64,000 nt of DNA, taken from assembly GCF_019925205.1 (NCBI RefSeq), contig NC_083560.1, positions 98,670,083-98,734,082 of the forward strand, written 5' to 3'. Below are positions 12,801 through 27,800 of this stretch, piece after piece; the first letter of the stretch is position 1, and each line of letters opens with the position of its first letter. The stretch comes from Metopolophium dirhodum. Its lineage: Eukaryota > Arthropoda > Insecta > Hemiptera > Aphididae. Both the position numbers and the translations under genes were made by a program. Under the pieces are notes generated by a model that saw nothing but the letters and a program-made list of their open reading frames with translations, had not been told where the DNA came from and did not search any database.

Positions 12801-15800
12801 GCTCGTTGAAGCCTAGGATGTAGTGAAAATCTAGTAGACCATACAACAGGGCACTTAAATTGGCCAAGAGTAAAATGGTTAATAACTTTTTTTTCTTCAC
12901 CAATACCATTTTCATCTATAAAAATAAGAAAATTAGAAGATTACATGTTATTATAATTATAGAGCATCTTGGAGGCTTAAGATAATGGTTAAAGTAGTAA
13001 CTAACTGTATAAATGTATCCTCTATTTAAGTAATATTTTAAAAACATAGTAACTTATTATTATTAAAATTAAGTTGACTCGGGAACCATACATTATTAAC
13101 AGATATTTCAATATTAAGCCACACTGTATGTTATTTATTAAAAACAAAAATTGATACTTTGAATAATTGTGTTATATACAATTTATAAGTTTTTTTAAAT
13201 TGTAACAATTTAGATGCTCATAATTTATATAAAAATTAAAATATTATAAAATAGCCAACGTAGGGTGTGCAGGTATTGTTTTTAATTTAAAGTTTGATAC
13301 TAGGTGAATTCACTTTAAGAGGATGTCAGCGCACTATTTGTTTTCTCTCTCTGGCCCACGCGCAACATAAGACAAAACACATTTACGCAATCATTTTTTC
13401 TATGTTTTTAAGTAATCTTAGAGTAAAATCACCCGTTACAAAAAAGATAGAGAATAATATTTTTGAAGGAATGACATATCAATTTGTCTAAATATTGTCT
13501 CAAAACAATTTAAACATAATTTAAATTTACAAAATTTTTTTGTTTATTTTGAAAGTCGAATACAAAGTCAAATAACAATAAAATATTAAATCGATATGTC
13601 ATTCCTTCAAAAATATTATTCCCTATCTTTTTTGTCATGGGTAATTTTACTCTAAGATTACATAAAAACATAGAAAATATAATGTTGCGTTAATGCGTTT
13701 AGTCTATGTTATGCGTGGGCCAGAGAAAGAAAACAAATAGTGCGCTGACATTCTCTTAATATTAAAATTAATAACACCACAAGGTTGATTCTGAAAAACA
13801 TAAATTTGCTAAATTTAATCATTAACTTTTTACAAAAACAAGTTTATTATTTTGGTATATTATAAAAGTGTTTAGTTATAATTTGAATATTAAATTATGT
13901 ATCTGTAAGTAGAAGTTACACTGTTTTGTAATAATTTATGATAAATAACGATACCAGCATCATCTGAATGATCATGATCTTCAATAATCGGTTCCAATAA
14001 TGGATCACAAGTCTTTGTTTCATATAAACGACACAATAAAATAGTTTGATTAACAACAGTTGCTGCTTGATGTACATTTTGTTTTACAATTTCCATTATT
14101 GCAGAATATTTTCCTTGTACATTTAATTCAGAAAACCTAAGTAATATTAAAGTGCGTGAGAGTTCAGATAATATTCAAATAAATTAGGATATTGATTTAC
14201 CTGCAATGGAAGTATACATTTACTAGTAATGTGTTGACTGTATTTTTATTATCAGATTTGTGTTCTTTTTGAGATTGTAGATCCTGCTGTATTTTTAGTA
14301 TGATCCAAAAATTTGGTAATATTGGTTTGGAGTGATCGATATCAGTTAAAAATCCATCTGAACCAGGACTGTTTTCAAGATCATCACTATTGCTTTCAAA
14401 AACTGTACTATCAGGACTAGGATGCAGATTTTTTTCCACGACATAAAATGTATCTTTTGTAGACTGTTCAAGCGCATAACAGTCATGACCATTATCAATA
14501 TCTAATATAATATCCAATTGATCAAGTTTCTATAACAAATAAGTGCTAATTGTAGAAATTACATAAATTATGAATTGTCTACAGCTTTATAGCAATATAC
14601 AACAATTTTTTGTTAATTCTACAATCAAAAAGTGACATAAACCTAGCACGCTACTTGATATTTTCCACTTTGAAATGAATCATAAATATGTATTGATAAT
14701 TGTATATATACCTAGTGGAAATTAAGTAATTTTTACATATTATTTATTTCTATGGTAATAAACAAAGTGTTACGTGAAATCAGTTAAAAATATCTTAACA
14801 TAGCCCAAAAACATATTTATGTAAAAAAAAAATTTGATTAAATGTAGGTAACCTGTGCAAACAAATTTTTTCTTATAATGGTAGTGAAATATTTATAATT
14901 ATTAAAATGTATACTTTGTGTGTTTAGATTATATCCAGATATGATTATTATTATCTACAATTCAGATTTTCTTTATTGATATGTTATAAATTATAATTTA
15001 AATTATACATTGAAAACCACTGTGTGACGGGGAGTATAAGACCATTCAAAATATTATTTTTATTAGCTTACAGATTTACATACTTTAAATATTGAATAAT
15101 GTGGATAATATATTCTGAAATTTACCTGTAATATATTATTTCCATACATATAAAATATTATGTATAAAACTATGTGTTAGATTTAACCACGGTCCACGAT
15201 TAATATATTATACAAAGTTAAGAGGACGCTACACAGATATTGTTGTCACCGTCTCACAAGTGTGTAGCATAACAAATATACGCTCAGCAGATCACGTTTA
15301 GCTCTGTTAGTTTGAAAATGAGAGTGAATCCACCTATTATGGAACTTGATGGTAAGAACATTATCTGTGTTTGTATTAGGTTTTTTACAATAATTCAGTT
15401 TTTAATTGAGTTATTAGCATTTTTAATTTACACTATATCATACACGCATAAAATACTATAAAATTTAACTATTGTAAAAATCCCACATACAAACACAAAC
15501 CAAGTTTCATAATATGTCGATTCACTTTAATTTTTTAACAAACGGAGCTGAAAGTGATCTGCTAAGCGTAAATTTGGTATGTTGCGCAGTTGTAATACGG
15601 AGACAACAAATGGCTGTGTAGCATCCTCATAAAGCCTAAGTAAAATACCTTACAATAATTGTTTAACAAATATTAGAAAATAATATTATAAGTACATTTA
15701 TAATACTAACAATCAACTTGAATTTTTAATTTGTAGGCATTATTTTGCAATTAGTGCCGAGTGGTTGATTAAAATATTCATTTTAAATAAATGAATTGTA

Positions 15801-18800
15801 TTTATCAACTGAAGTTTGATAAAATAAATAGTTTAATAATCGTATAATATAATTAAAAATTTTAACATATTGAGAGAATTTTTCATGACAAAGGAGAAAA
15901 AAAATTGTTTGAATATCTATCTCATAATACTAATTTTGTATGGTAGAACATATATTGAAATTAATTTAAAACGATGAGTAATAACTATTAGGTTGTAAAA
16001 TACCTGTAAAAAAAGTGATATACTGTTGTTTTTAGAAGGACGTGGTGAAGGTACTACAAAATGAACAGGTATTTGTTGGTGATCATTTGATGGAGATTTT
16101 GGCGAATTTGAGACATGTTCGATGATCTTTTCTAATGAATTGGTTGTGACAGTTGGATATTGTAAAAGACCAGCTGCCATTTCATCACGCATACACCATT
16201 CCACCTAATACAGAAAAAAGATACAATAATATTATATTTCAGAATAAAAAAGTTTTAATTATTATTTAAGTACTATGTAAGATTGATACATTATGATTAC
16301 TATTATTACCTCAGCTAAGAATTCTGCTAATCCTTGAGCATGTTGAGGTGGTAGAGAAGCACTCAAATGAACAAACGAGTTTTCATGATCAATTGTCTGT
16401 TTTCTATAAATAAAATATAATTTAAAAAAAAAAAATGTATAGTTTTAAGGTTGTACTAACGATGATTGTGGTATTGTAGATTTATTATTTATTGGAAAAT
16501 GTAATTGTTCTGAACTATTCACTGTAGTATATCTATCTATCTCATCATCATCATCATCGTCGTCATCATCATAAACATTAATTGGTAACATTAAACAATA
16601 CACATCTAGTGATACTTTTAAATCACTGAAATCCATATTTTTTGAAGTTTCGTTATCATTGTCTTGTTTCAATAGTTCAACTATGTACAAATATATACAT
16701 ATAAGTATATTGTATATGAGAGTTTTATATATTTAAGAAAATAAAAACATAAATATCAATATTTACTTGGAAATCAAGTATTCATTAATCCATATTAATG
16801 ATGTTCAAATAAGGTTTTATAGAACATTTTCATTTTTTTTTTTTTTTGTTAATTAAGATTACACAATTTTTAGATTTAAACACCTGACCCCACCACAAAA
16901 AATTTAAGTTTATCATGACTTTTCCAAATGTGAACATAGACAATTTGTGTTCAGCAGTTGCAATTTTGTATATAGTAAGCTTAAATAATAGAGTGAAGTG
17001 AATTATCAAAATTATAGGTAAGAATATTATCTGTGTTTTCTCATTGGTGTTATATGATATTTTAATTTTTAAGCAAGTCATGATTATGTAAAGTATTACG
17101 ATTTAAAAATTCTCATAATCGCTTGAAAATTAAAAATATTATAAGAAACCCATAAGAAAACACACATAATGTTCTTATTCACTCAACTATTAAAGCTTAC
17201 TAAACAACATTTAAACGGCTTATCACGAATTTGCTATGTTTAACGTTTGTAAAACGGAGGACATCCCATGTGGATTCGACATTTTTTTAAGTATACTAAA
17301 TGATAGTTTATACTGTAAATACTTACGAATACAAGTAGGTAAGGAACGAACAGACTGACTTTTTGTAATAGTATTTGTTTTTATAGTGCAAACTAGATGT
17401 ATAAATAGAGGAAATATATCTTGTTCATCTAATTCATGTGTATCAAAATCTGTTTTGTGATCAGTTTCTCCTAATAAAATATTAGTTAGATATTTTTGTC
17501 TTCTGCTGTTATTACTGTACTCGTCACAGTCCTTAGGATCATGATAAATGAAACAAACAAAATATTAATCAGAACAGTAAACAAACAAACATGAAGAAAT
17601 AACTCACTAAATCATCAATTAAGTCATAGAAATAATAATCTTGATGGTTGGCTACGGGCTTCAGCATGTGGCGATCTAATGTGGCTGAAAATTTTGAGTG
17701 TATCATATCATGGTGCGATTTTAATGTTGTATTATCAGCAGGGCAAATAGAACAGGTATCAGCATTTTTCTTGAAATGATCACATACAACCTTAAACACA
17801 TAATCGTCGGTAGGTCTTAAAATTATTATTATTATCTTAATCTTAATTCAAATTACATTTTAAATCAATTATTACATGATTAAATTTTGTTATGATACAT
17901 AATATATTAAAATAAAATACAATTTAAGATAATAATATGTTAATAAATGCAACTAATATTAATATTAATTGTTTCTTTATACAAATTTTCAAAAGTACTG
18001 TTAATAAGTTATATATCAATTTACATTTAACCAAGTGTATCAAATAATAATTGATTTGCCTTTATTTATTATTATTAGCACCAACAACAAAATATTAATT
18101 AATAAAACTATACTTTGATATAATTATTTTTCAAACACAAAAATAGTTGTGAATAACTTCATAATATAGGAAAAAAACTTGATAAAATAAGACAAGAGAT
18201 ATAGGTTACATACATGTTATAATGAATAATTTTGATAATATTTTGTCCACCATGATGAGATAATATTTTATTATTGTTATAGATTTCAAAGCAATAATAA
18301 ATCATCACATTTTAAAAACTAAAATTGTTTGTCAAAGTGATTTAGATATTTAAAAACCAATAATTGAATATAATAGATATAACTTAATAAATATAATAAA
18401 AATGTTTATTTCTTCAAATTTTTATACATATAACAATAATCTATAGAACCAAAATTACGTTTATAAAAATTAAAAATAAATATTTTTAAATTAAAAAATT
18501 CTGTTTCTGTACTCTATTCAAGTTAAGAACCGTACTCTATTGTGACCAACTCCTCAGCAGAGACATGGAATTCTTACACTGCTAATAAATACATGGATGA
18601 CTCAATGAGTATGATAAACATGTGTTGCCTGACAGCTGCCCAAAAGTACTATTCTTAACTTGACTATGGTATAGAAAAGGTTCCCAAACTGTGCTATCTA
18701 AAAGTGGGTCGCGATTATATTTTTGGTGAGCCGTGTTAAATTTTGAAATATTTATATACATATACAGGGTGTCCCGCAAGGATTTACCCATTTGCCATAT

Positions 18801-21800
18801 CTCCTCAGATAATCAATATATCATAAATCTGTTTTTTTTATTAAACTCACAGAGACAAGGACTACACATATTTTTTTTTGGTATAAAAGTAAAAAAAATT
18901 ATTTTTCATTTTTGAAACAATTGAAGATAGCCATTTTATAGAATTTATTTTTGAGTAAATTTTGACTTTTCTACATTTTATTTTCATTAATCTTATGATT
19001 TTTAATAATTTTTCTAGTTTATAGGTAAAACAGCAAAATACCGATTATTGCCTGGGTGTCGAGTCCCCCTTTACGGCTAATAGGTATATCCTCATGGGAT
19101 ACCCTGTATATTATATATAAATACAAGTATAAATTCAAATAAATATGACAAAGTTTTTTCATTGATGTTTGAATTTAGTTTGATCATTGATCGTTTTCCT
19201 CAAAAATTATAATTGTACCAAACTAAAAGTTATCACAAGGATAGTGATCAGTAATAAAACAAAAAAGATCATTAATTTGTAAGGGATCACCAGAAGTTAA
19301 ACATTTTCCGAAATGTGTCGTATCATGAAAAGTATAAATTTTATTTTACCTTAATGTAATCAGTGATATCAAATGAAATTAGACGATGCTGACATCTATC
19401 GACAGCACGTTGAATATCCATGTACCGAACATTCAATCCCAGATGTAAAGCTTGAAATACTGTTGTCACTAAGCTGCGATCATAGATAACTCGAATTTTA
19501 TATAAATATTTTTCCAAGAACATTGGATCAACTGAAAAAAAGGTATTATTTTTAAAAATAGATCAATCCTAAAAATAAAAATAATAAGTTACCGGGTGGG
19601 TCATCATAAATATTTTGTTCTCTGTTAGAAATTATAGTATTTTCTTCTACATATTCATCACTATCTGTCTCAGTACTACTACAGGAACTACTATCTTCCA
19701 AATAGTCATCAGTTAATGAATGGTCAAATGAACTACTGTCAGACATGAGAACATTTTCTACATCTTCTTGTCGACAGTCATAAACATCAATAAACATATG
19801 TGTTGGGTAATCTTGTCCATCAGTACCAATATCACTTAAACAACTGTTATGTTTAATTTCAGGAGTAGAAAAATTTTGTTCAAGCCTGAGTTGAGCCCAA
19901 GACATATCTTCAGAGTCTTTATAATATGGCTTTGATCCTACAGACATGGTTCGGTAGTAAGGTGTAGAATTTTCTTGGGACTGCGCACTCAATAATGATT
20001 GTCCTGTTCCTCTTTTAGTGTAATGCCACGTATTAGCCCTTGAACGACCAAATGGTGGAAGATTATCCTCAGATAAGTTATCTGAAATATTACATTTTTC
20101 TTCTATAAGTGATGGACCAACGGTTAAAATTAAACGGGTATCATTAACGCGTTTAATGAAACATTGGCCAATTTCTTGATCATTCACAGTTTGATTCATA
20201 TCTACTGATATATCCGAGTCGTTTACATCAAATGATCGATTATTGTATGTCCGTAAACGTGAGTAAAATGAACGCTCCAATATGTAGTTCAATTTTTTTT
20301 CATCTCTAGCACTATTTAATTCTATATAAAAATGTAATAATTAAACATAAAAAAATGAATTTAAAATGGAAAAATATTCTTACCAGTATCATCATGATCT
20401 GCAGTGAAAAGACTAAATGTTAATGAAGAATGATGTCTACATTTAGGTAGTAAATTTACTAGATTAAATGTAAAAGGTAATTTATATATACGACCAGCAT
20501 CAATAATAACTGTTTTACTCTGTCTTAGCTTCTTATTTATATCTATATCTGGATTAGAAACCAAAATATTTTGGTTCATGCACATATGTTGCATATGTTG
20601 AAATGTAAATAACGAGCCAATACAATCTGAGTCCACTTGCCACAACTAATAATTTAAAAAAAATATTATTAATTTAGATAATAATATAATACATAATAAT
20701 TTAATAAATGTATTTTTCATCATAATATATTATAATAATAATCAATTTTATGTGGATATATATCTTTTAATAACTATAAGAATTCATATTTTGATTGGTA
20801 ACAACGAAATAATTTAACCAATTTTAACTAAAATAAGTACAAGATCATTGATTAAAATAAAACACTAATAATCAATTATGGCTGTATTATTTTTAATTAT
20901 AAATAGTTGTAATAGATTAGTGGTGTGTCAATTTCTTTGTACTGTTTTTTTTCTTTAGCAGTTTAAAGGTGTAGTTTTTAGTTGTCAACTCATAGATTTA
21001 AAATTTTTCTAGTTAAGGTGATTTTTTTACACAATGTACTTTACGGCAATGGGTTTTTTTAAGAAAATAAATCTCTGTTATTTGTTTGTTAAACTCTGCC
21101 ATAGGGGTACCGGTTTTGACAAAGTGACTTGAGGTGATGCACAGATTTGGTACTCACTGGGCAGAAGGTAGATACTTGTAATTTTCATCAATTCAATTGA
21201 TTATTATCAAATATTATACTATCAATATCAACATGAAATAACTAATAAAATACTATACAATTTTAGGGCTAAATACAACATTTTGAATTATATTAGTACA
21301 AAAATCAAAATCAATGGGTAATGGGCATGATAACTAATAATAATATGTTACCCATAATATTTATAAGTTTTATAACATATAACTAATATAACTATATCAT
21401 AGAGGTAATTTGATTTATGATTAATGATTGACATAAGTACCAAAATAAAAAATAAGAAAGAATAAAGAGTATCAAATAAAAGCAACAAAATTTCAGGTAC
21501 GAAGGTGTTTTATGTAAGGCATTAAAACAGTATAGTTCAAAATGGTCAAACCAAAAATAAGTTTAATATATAAATTAATATTATTTCTAATTGTAATGTA
21601 AATTGTATATAATACGTTGTCTCCGTTTACAAACCTACAACACAGCATATCTGTGTTCAGTAGAACCATTTTTGTGTAATAACCTTAAATAATACAGTAA
21701 GTATTATCAACATTTAAGGTAAAAATATTATGTTTTATTATGGGGTTTTTTACATATACATTTTTAAGCAAATTATGAGTTTGTAAAAATTGCAATTTAA

Positions 21801-24800
21801 AAATACTTGCTCCTAAATTGCTTGAAATTTAAATATCATGAAAAAAAAACCCTTAAGTAACACAGATCATATTTTAGATTCTGAGCAGAGTGATGAATGT
21901 ATTGATTTTACAATGATGTGTTTTTTTATTTTTTTTTTGTGTCTGTCATCACCTTTTAGGACAGTAAAAGTGCTTAGATATTCTTTAACAGTATCTTTTC
22001 TGATAGGAAAGTGAATCTAGTTGGTGCTTTGGGGGGTCAAAAGTAAAAAATTCCCAATAGTATTCAAAAGCGCCGGAAATAGAAAAGAAAAATTAAGGAA
22101 AAACGGGAATTTTTACGTAAAATTGGTTTTTGACAAAATTGTTTTTAGTTTTGGGTGTAACTCTAAAACAAATGACCTCCTGTTTATTCATGACATTTTG
22201 ACTGAATATTTATATTAGCATTTTCTATACACCTTAACACTTTCAAAATATTTTGATCTGTTTACGGATATTTTCAGTTACCAATTTTTTAGTTTTTTAT
22301 TCTATAAATATCAATAAAATTTTATTTGTTGAGTAAAAAATCTTGAAAATTTAAAAGAAGGCACCTAATATATGACTTCAGAGACAGATAAAAAAAATTA
22401 GGAATCAATAGTTACCATTTTTTTTTTATAAGCATTTAAAGCAAATCAAATTAAATTTTTATGGCCCAGGGCCCCACCTATAATGAGGGGCCCAAAGATA
22501 AAAATTTAAAAATATATAGAAAGAAAAAATTAAACCATTTTGTTGTAGTAATAATTATTAATAAAGATTGAACAATAGATCGGTTTTGTTTTGTATACAA
22601 CATTATACATCAACGTTTCTTTTGCGACCTATATAACCAAAATTAAAAAGGTGGGTAAGTGAATGTCACTCTGCTGTACAGTAGGTTACAAATGGGTCAC
22701 TGTATAATGGATGATATATTAAATTTGGATTCAATGATATAATATCATTGTATAAGAAAAACGATTCTGAGCGAAAACGGTCAGTCAGCATATGATATTA
22801 CCATGTATATTACATATTATTGTGAATAAAATAATTTATATATATCCTATTTACATGGAACCTTGTTTTAAATTTTCAATCCTTAGATATAAAAGTTGAA
22901 CATTTTATAAATTTTTTACTACAAAATCATTATTAAATTTTAAATTTGATACATTTTGTTAAAATTCGAACTTGAATACTTCTAAAAAAAAATTGTGCCT
23001 ATGTATTTTTTATATTTTTCAACTGCTATTAGAACGATGTATGCCTTATATTACATTTTCACGATTTTTTACCCAACAAATAAAGTTTTATTTATTTTTA
23101 CTATTTGTTAACAATTCATGATTCATACATGAAAAATAACTAAGAACATTAGTGTATCCAGTTAAATGGATCACTTTGTATTGAAAATGTGTGTATGAAA
23201 ATACAAAACAAATTAAAACTCATACCCAAGATCTTAAAGGACCTAAAAGATTAGAAATACTCAAAATAGATATATAGTATCAATGTAGTTTATATAAAAT
23301 TTAATTTAAATCATGAATCTAACCTTATCCTAATAAAGACAACTTATATGATATTTGAATATTATTATGAAAATATATTCTAGTGTTTACTGCTCACAAT
23401 AAGGTACTTTAACTGGCTAATTTATTGATCTGTTTTACATGTACATCATTTTTAAATTATAAACAAGGCCAGGATTGATATGCAAAACATTAATTTTAAA
23501 AACCAAAAATCCTGGTTATAATATTAAATATTGATACTATATTTTCCAAATTTTAAACAATTAAACCCTATAGACTATAAATTACTATAAGAAATATTTA
23601 ACACCAATCGATTTATTTCACTCAATTAAATCATGTAATTTATAACAATAGATAATCAATACACTATATAATATTATTAAAATTAATAAATTCTTGTTAA
23701 AAGAAAAAAAAATTATTATTTAATTACCGACATTCCTGTAATGGTTGAATATTATAAAGTGTATACATAATTATTATTATTTATTTATTTTTATAAAATA
23801 AAAATCTCTAGGTATAGTATCTCTACTCATATAATAAACAACTAAAAGTGCTGTTCAAGTAAAACAAAATGTTTGTGGACTTAAATTAACGATTGCTACT
23901 GACATTTTCAATAGTTATTATTCTTAATTATAATAACAAACATTCATAAATTAATAATTAATTAATGTTTTCTTTTCATATAGTAATTATTAAGAATAAA
24001 GCTATCCAGATTTATTGAGCGCACTAGTGGTTTATTCATAGATCCTATTCCTTTAAAAATCTTCTATTGCTCTTTTATTTGTTCTCTCATAGACTACTGC
24101 CCTCTTATTTGGATAAATAATACATCAAAACAACATACTACTCTAGAATTTGTTAAAACTAATCTTTTACATTTTATTTATTTCAAATTTAATATTCATA
24201 GAATATAGATCTCCAATGATTATAACAATGTATTCAATTTCCTTAATCTTTCACTACTTAGCAAACTTCATATGCTTTAGCTTTCAAAATCTTTCCATAC
24301 ATTTTTATTAAGTACTATTGATTGTCTTGAAATGCTATCCTTAAGTTACTTTAAAACTAATTGCTTCAATACTAAAGATTCAAAACCATTTTATCCATTA
24401 TTTTCAAATAAAAATTATATTTAATGCTTTCTCGCTAGTATTAAATAATAATATTAAATAATATTTAATAACTTTAATCTTTATTCTATTTTAAGTTTTT
24501 TCATCATAATACTAAATGTATTATTAAAAGCAAATAATAATATTGGCTAATTTATTATATTTTTTGCACCCAATGTTTAGAACTATGTTATAGGACTTAT
24601 GTCCGTATTGAATATATAAATAAATAAATACAATTTATATATACCGTGTGTCCCAAAAAACAGGGGCCACTTTACCACTCATTACCATGTAAATATTTTT
24701 CAATTCTGTTTGCGGGACATTAAACTAGACTAATGGATCGTAAATTTCTATGACTTACAATGTTTCTAACTCGTGTATCTTGCGCATGCGCAATAAAACT

Positions 24801-27800
24801 TACATTTTTTTAAATGGCAACCAGTAATTTAAATACCATATTCGGGTTCACCGATTTTTTTCAAGCCATTTTGATGTATCAACTTGTGTCCTAAACCCAA
24901 AATTGACTAAGCTAGAGCTAAGTAGAATTAAAAAAATTAAATTAAATTAATTTTTTTTTCTAACTGTATGTACTTATTTTTTATTCTTAACACCATGAAA
25001 CAAACAATCAAAATTATTATTAGTAAACTAATCAACTATTTACTATTGACACATGACTCTGATAATGAGTTCCATAATACCTAATATAAAAATAGCTAGG
25101 GGGACGAGGTGGCCGAGCGGTCTAACGCGACGGATTTGACACAGCCGGTCCGAGTTCGATCCTTGACCACTGGGCGGCATTTTTCTCCGTGCAAGTCACG
25201 GTATCCGGAGAACAAGTGCCGCCATCCCCCACCCGGGCATGGCAGATACCTACGGGTGCCCAATCAAAAATTCTGCCAAACCTAACACATACGTGTTCCT
25301 CCCCCTACCGACTTAATAACCTACAGTAAAAAACTAAAAATAGCTAATGGCCTCAGCTGCCGGGCTCAAGATCAATAAAAAAAAAAAAAAAAATAGCTTA
25401 TGACATTTTAATAGTTATAGGTAGATTACAAAACTAGAAACATCAATGCTCATTATTCTTTTAATAGATGGGTACTTAATTATAATTCTGATGGAAACAA
25501 AAATACACTTCTTCTCTTTTGGTTTCAGCCAATTAAGACCATATGCATTTTCATAATGTGTAATAATAAAATAAGATAAATAGTAAATAGTTAATTAGTT
25601 TAATAATAATAATTTTGATTGTTTGTTTCATGGTGTTAAGAATAAAAAAATAAGTACATACAGTTAGAAAAAAAAATTAATTAAATTACATTTTAATTCT
25701 ACTTAGCTCTAGTTTAGTCAATTTTGGGTTTAAGACACAAGTTGATACATCAAAATGGCTTGAAAAAAATCGATGAACCCGAATATGGTATTTAAATTAC
25801 AGGTTGCCATTTAAAAAAATGTAAGTTTTATTGCGCATGCGCAAGATACACGAGTTAGAAACATTGTAAGTCATAGAAATTTACGATCCATTAGTCTAGT
25901 TTAATGTCCCGCAAACAGAATTGAAAAATGTTTACATGGTAATGAGTGGTAAAGTGGCCCCTGTTTTTTGGGACACACTGTATATATATATAATTTTTTT
26001 TTACACAATCTCTGCTATAAAAATATATATATTCAAATATTATATTAATAGATTTTTTACATCATTTGTAATAAATAAAGTGAATACACATCTTTTTAAA
26101 ATCACTGTTAAAGAATAATGTTTAAAAATGTAATTCAATCAATATATATTTCAAAATTTCATAAAATATATATTTTTATTATTGTTCATACCAAAAAGAT
26201 GAATGGAAGGATAATACCGTGACTTAGACTATTTATTAAATTATTCAAGTACTCAATGTTAGTAGACAGATATTTATTATATTGTACACAACAGACTAAT
26301 TATAAACATTGAAACCTATATGTAATTTATTTAAATAATGAGGTACTTAATCAATATCTTTGTACATTTAGTAACATTAGTCCACAATATTTTAAATAAA
26401 TCCATTTGATAACAAGAAAACAAATAGTTTTAAATGTCGATACAATTTTACAATTTGAAAGAATATTGTAACATAAACTGAAAAAATTTGATGACTCGAA
26501 TAATTTAAGTCATAATTAGAAAAATTAAATTATTTGAATAGCAATACATTTAATACATTTAACATTTCAATACTAGTTATAATTTATACTAGGTACTAGT
26601 TTAGCAGCGGCCATCTCTGTAGATCTTCGTAGTGCGTAGTGACTGAATTAAGTTGGAGGAGTTGAATCTCACTTTGTGCGTATTTGCAAAATATTTTATT
26701 ATATTTAATAAATATAGTGAACAGACTACTTCTCCACTTAATTCATGAATTCACATGTTCTGTATATAATATGTATGAATACATAAATATATATAATAAA
26801 GGCCGCTGCTGCTATTACTAATTTAAAAATATTTTACAATCTCACAAAACTTATATAATTATTGAGATAGGTACACATTTCATAAACGACTCCCTAACAA
26901 TACGAAAAAACAAAATAATTCAATTATTAGTGAGAAATAATGAGAAAATACGCTTGAACGATCTTGGCCTGATCTAGATGAATACATTATAATGTCTTCA
27001 GGCCAATCTTTTGCGTAAATGAAATGTGTAAAAAACTATCAATATATATATATTTTTACAAAAATCTCAATATCTATATGACATGAAATATGATTAAATG
27101 TATACACGTTCAATGGCTCTTTACATTTTTTTTTGTACTTTATCTATAATTTCAATTTTATTTTTTATTATTAATTCATTTACATAAAATTTTTAGAATG
27201 GTCTACTCAAGTTTTAATATTAAACTAAAAATGTGATAATATTGATTTAAAGTTAAAATAAATACGTAGTCCAAGAGCTTTATAATTTATTTTTTATTTA
27301 TGTAATTGGGTTGAACTGTAATTTAATGTTAAATGTTTAAAAATAAAATAAAAATAAAATGTTGATAAAACAATAAAAGTAAGGGTACCGTGTATACGTT
27401 TTATACAGACATTAAAATGTACCTATCTAATATAATTATAATTAATATAAAATATACAAAATACATTATTTGATATATACATAAATGTTTATAGAAAAAA
27501 AATAATAAAATAAAACAAAGAAAAAAATTGATAAAATTCATTGAGATCTTACATTATTTGGTGCTAATAATACGAACAAATGCTCACTTTTTTAATTAAT
27601 ACTAAACAGTCGAAATTCACCGAGTCCAATCAGCTGGAAGAGTTAGATCTGGCACGGTATGATATTAAAAAGATAATTTTCTATTTTATACCAAACGTAA
27701 AAACATAAAACATGCCTTGATCCAAACTTCCAACTGATTGAACAAACGGTTGTTAAACCACATGACAGTGTTGTTGCAACAAACGAACAGAAAGAAACAA

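Noticed and set aside
25110..25180. Possible functional tRNA-Ser/Leu gene.
   Set aside because: After the B box the sequence does not close an acceptor stem, and it continues into a SINE body with a poly(A) tail and target duplication.
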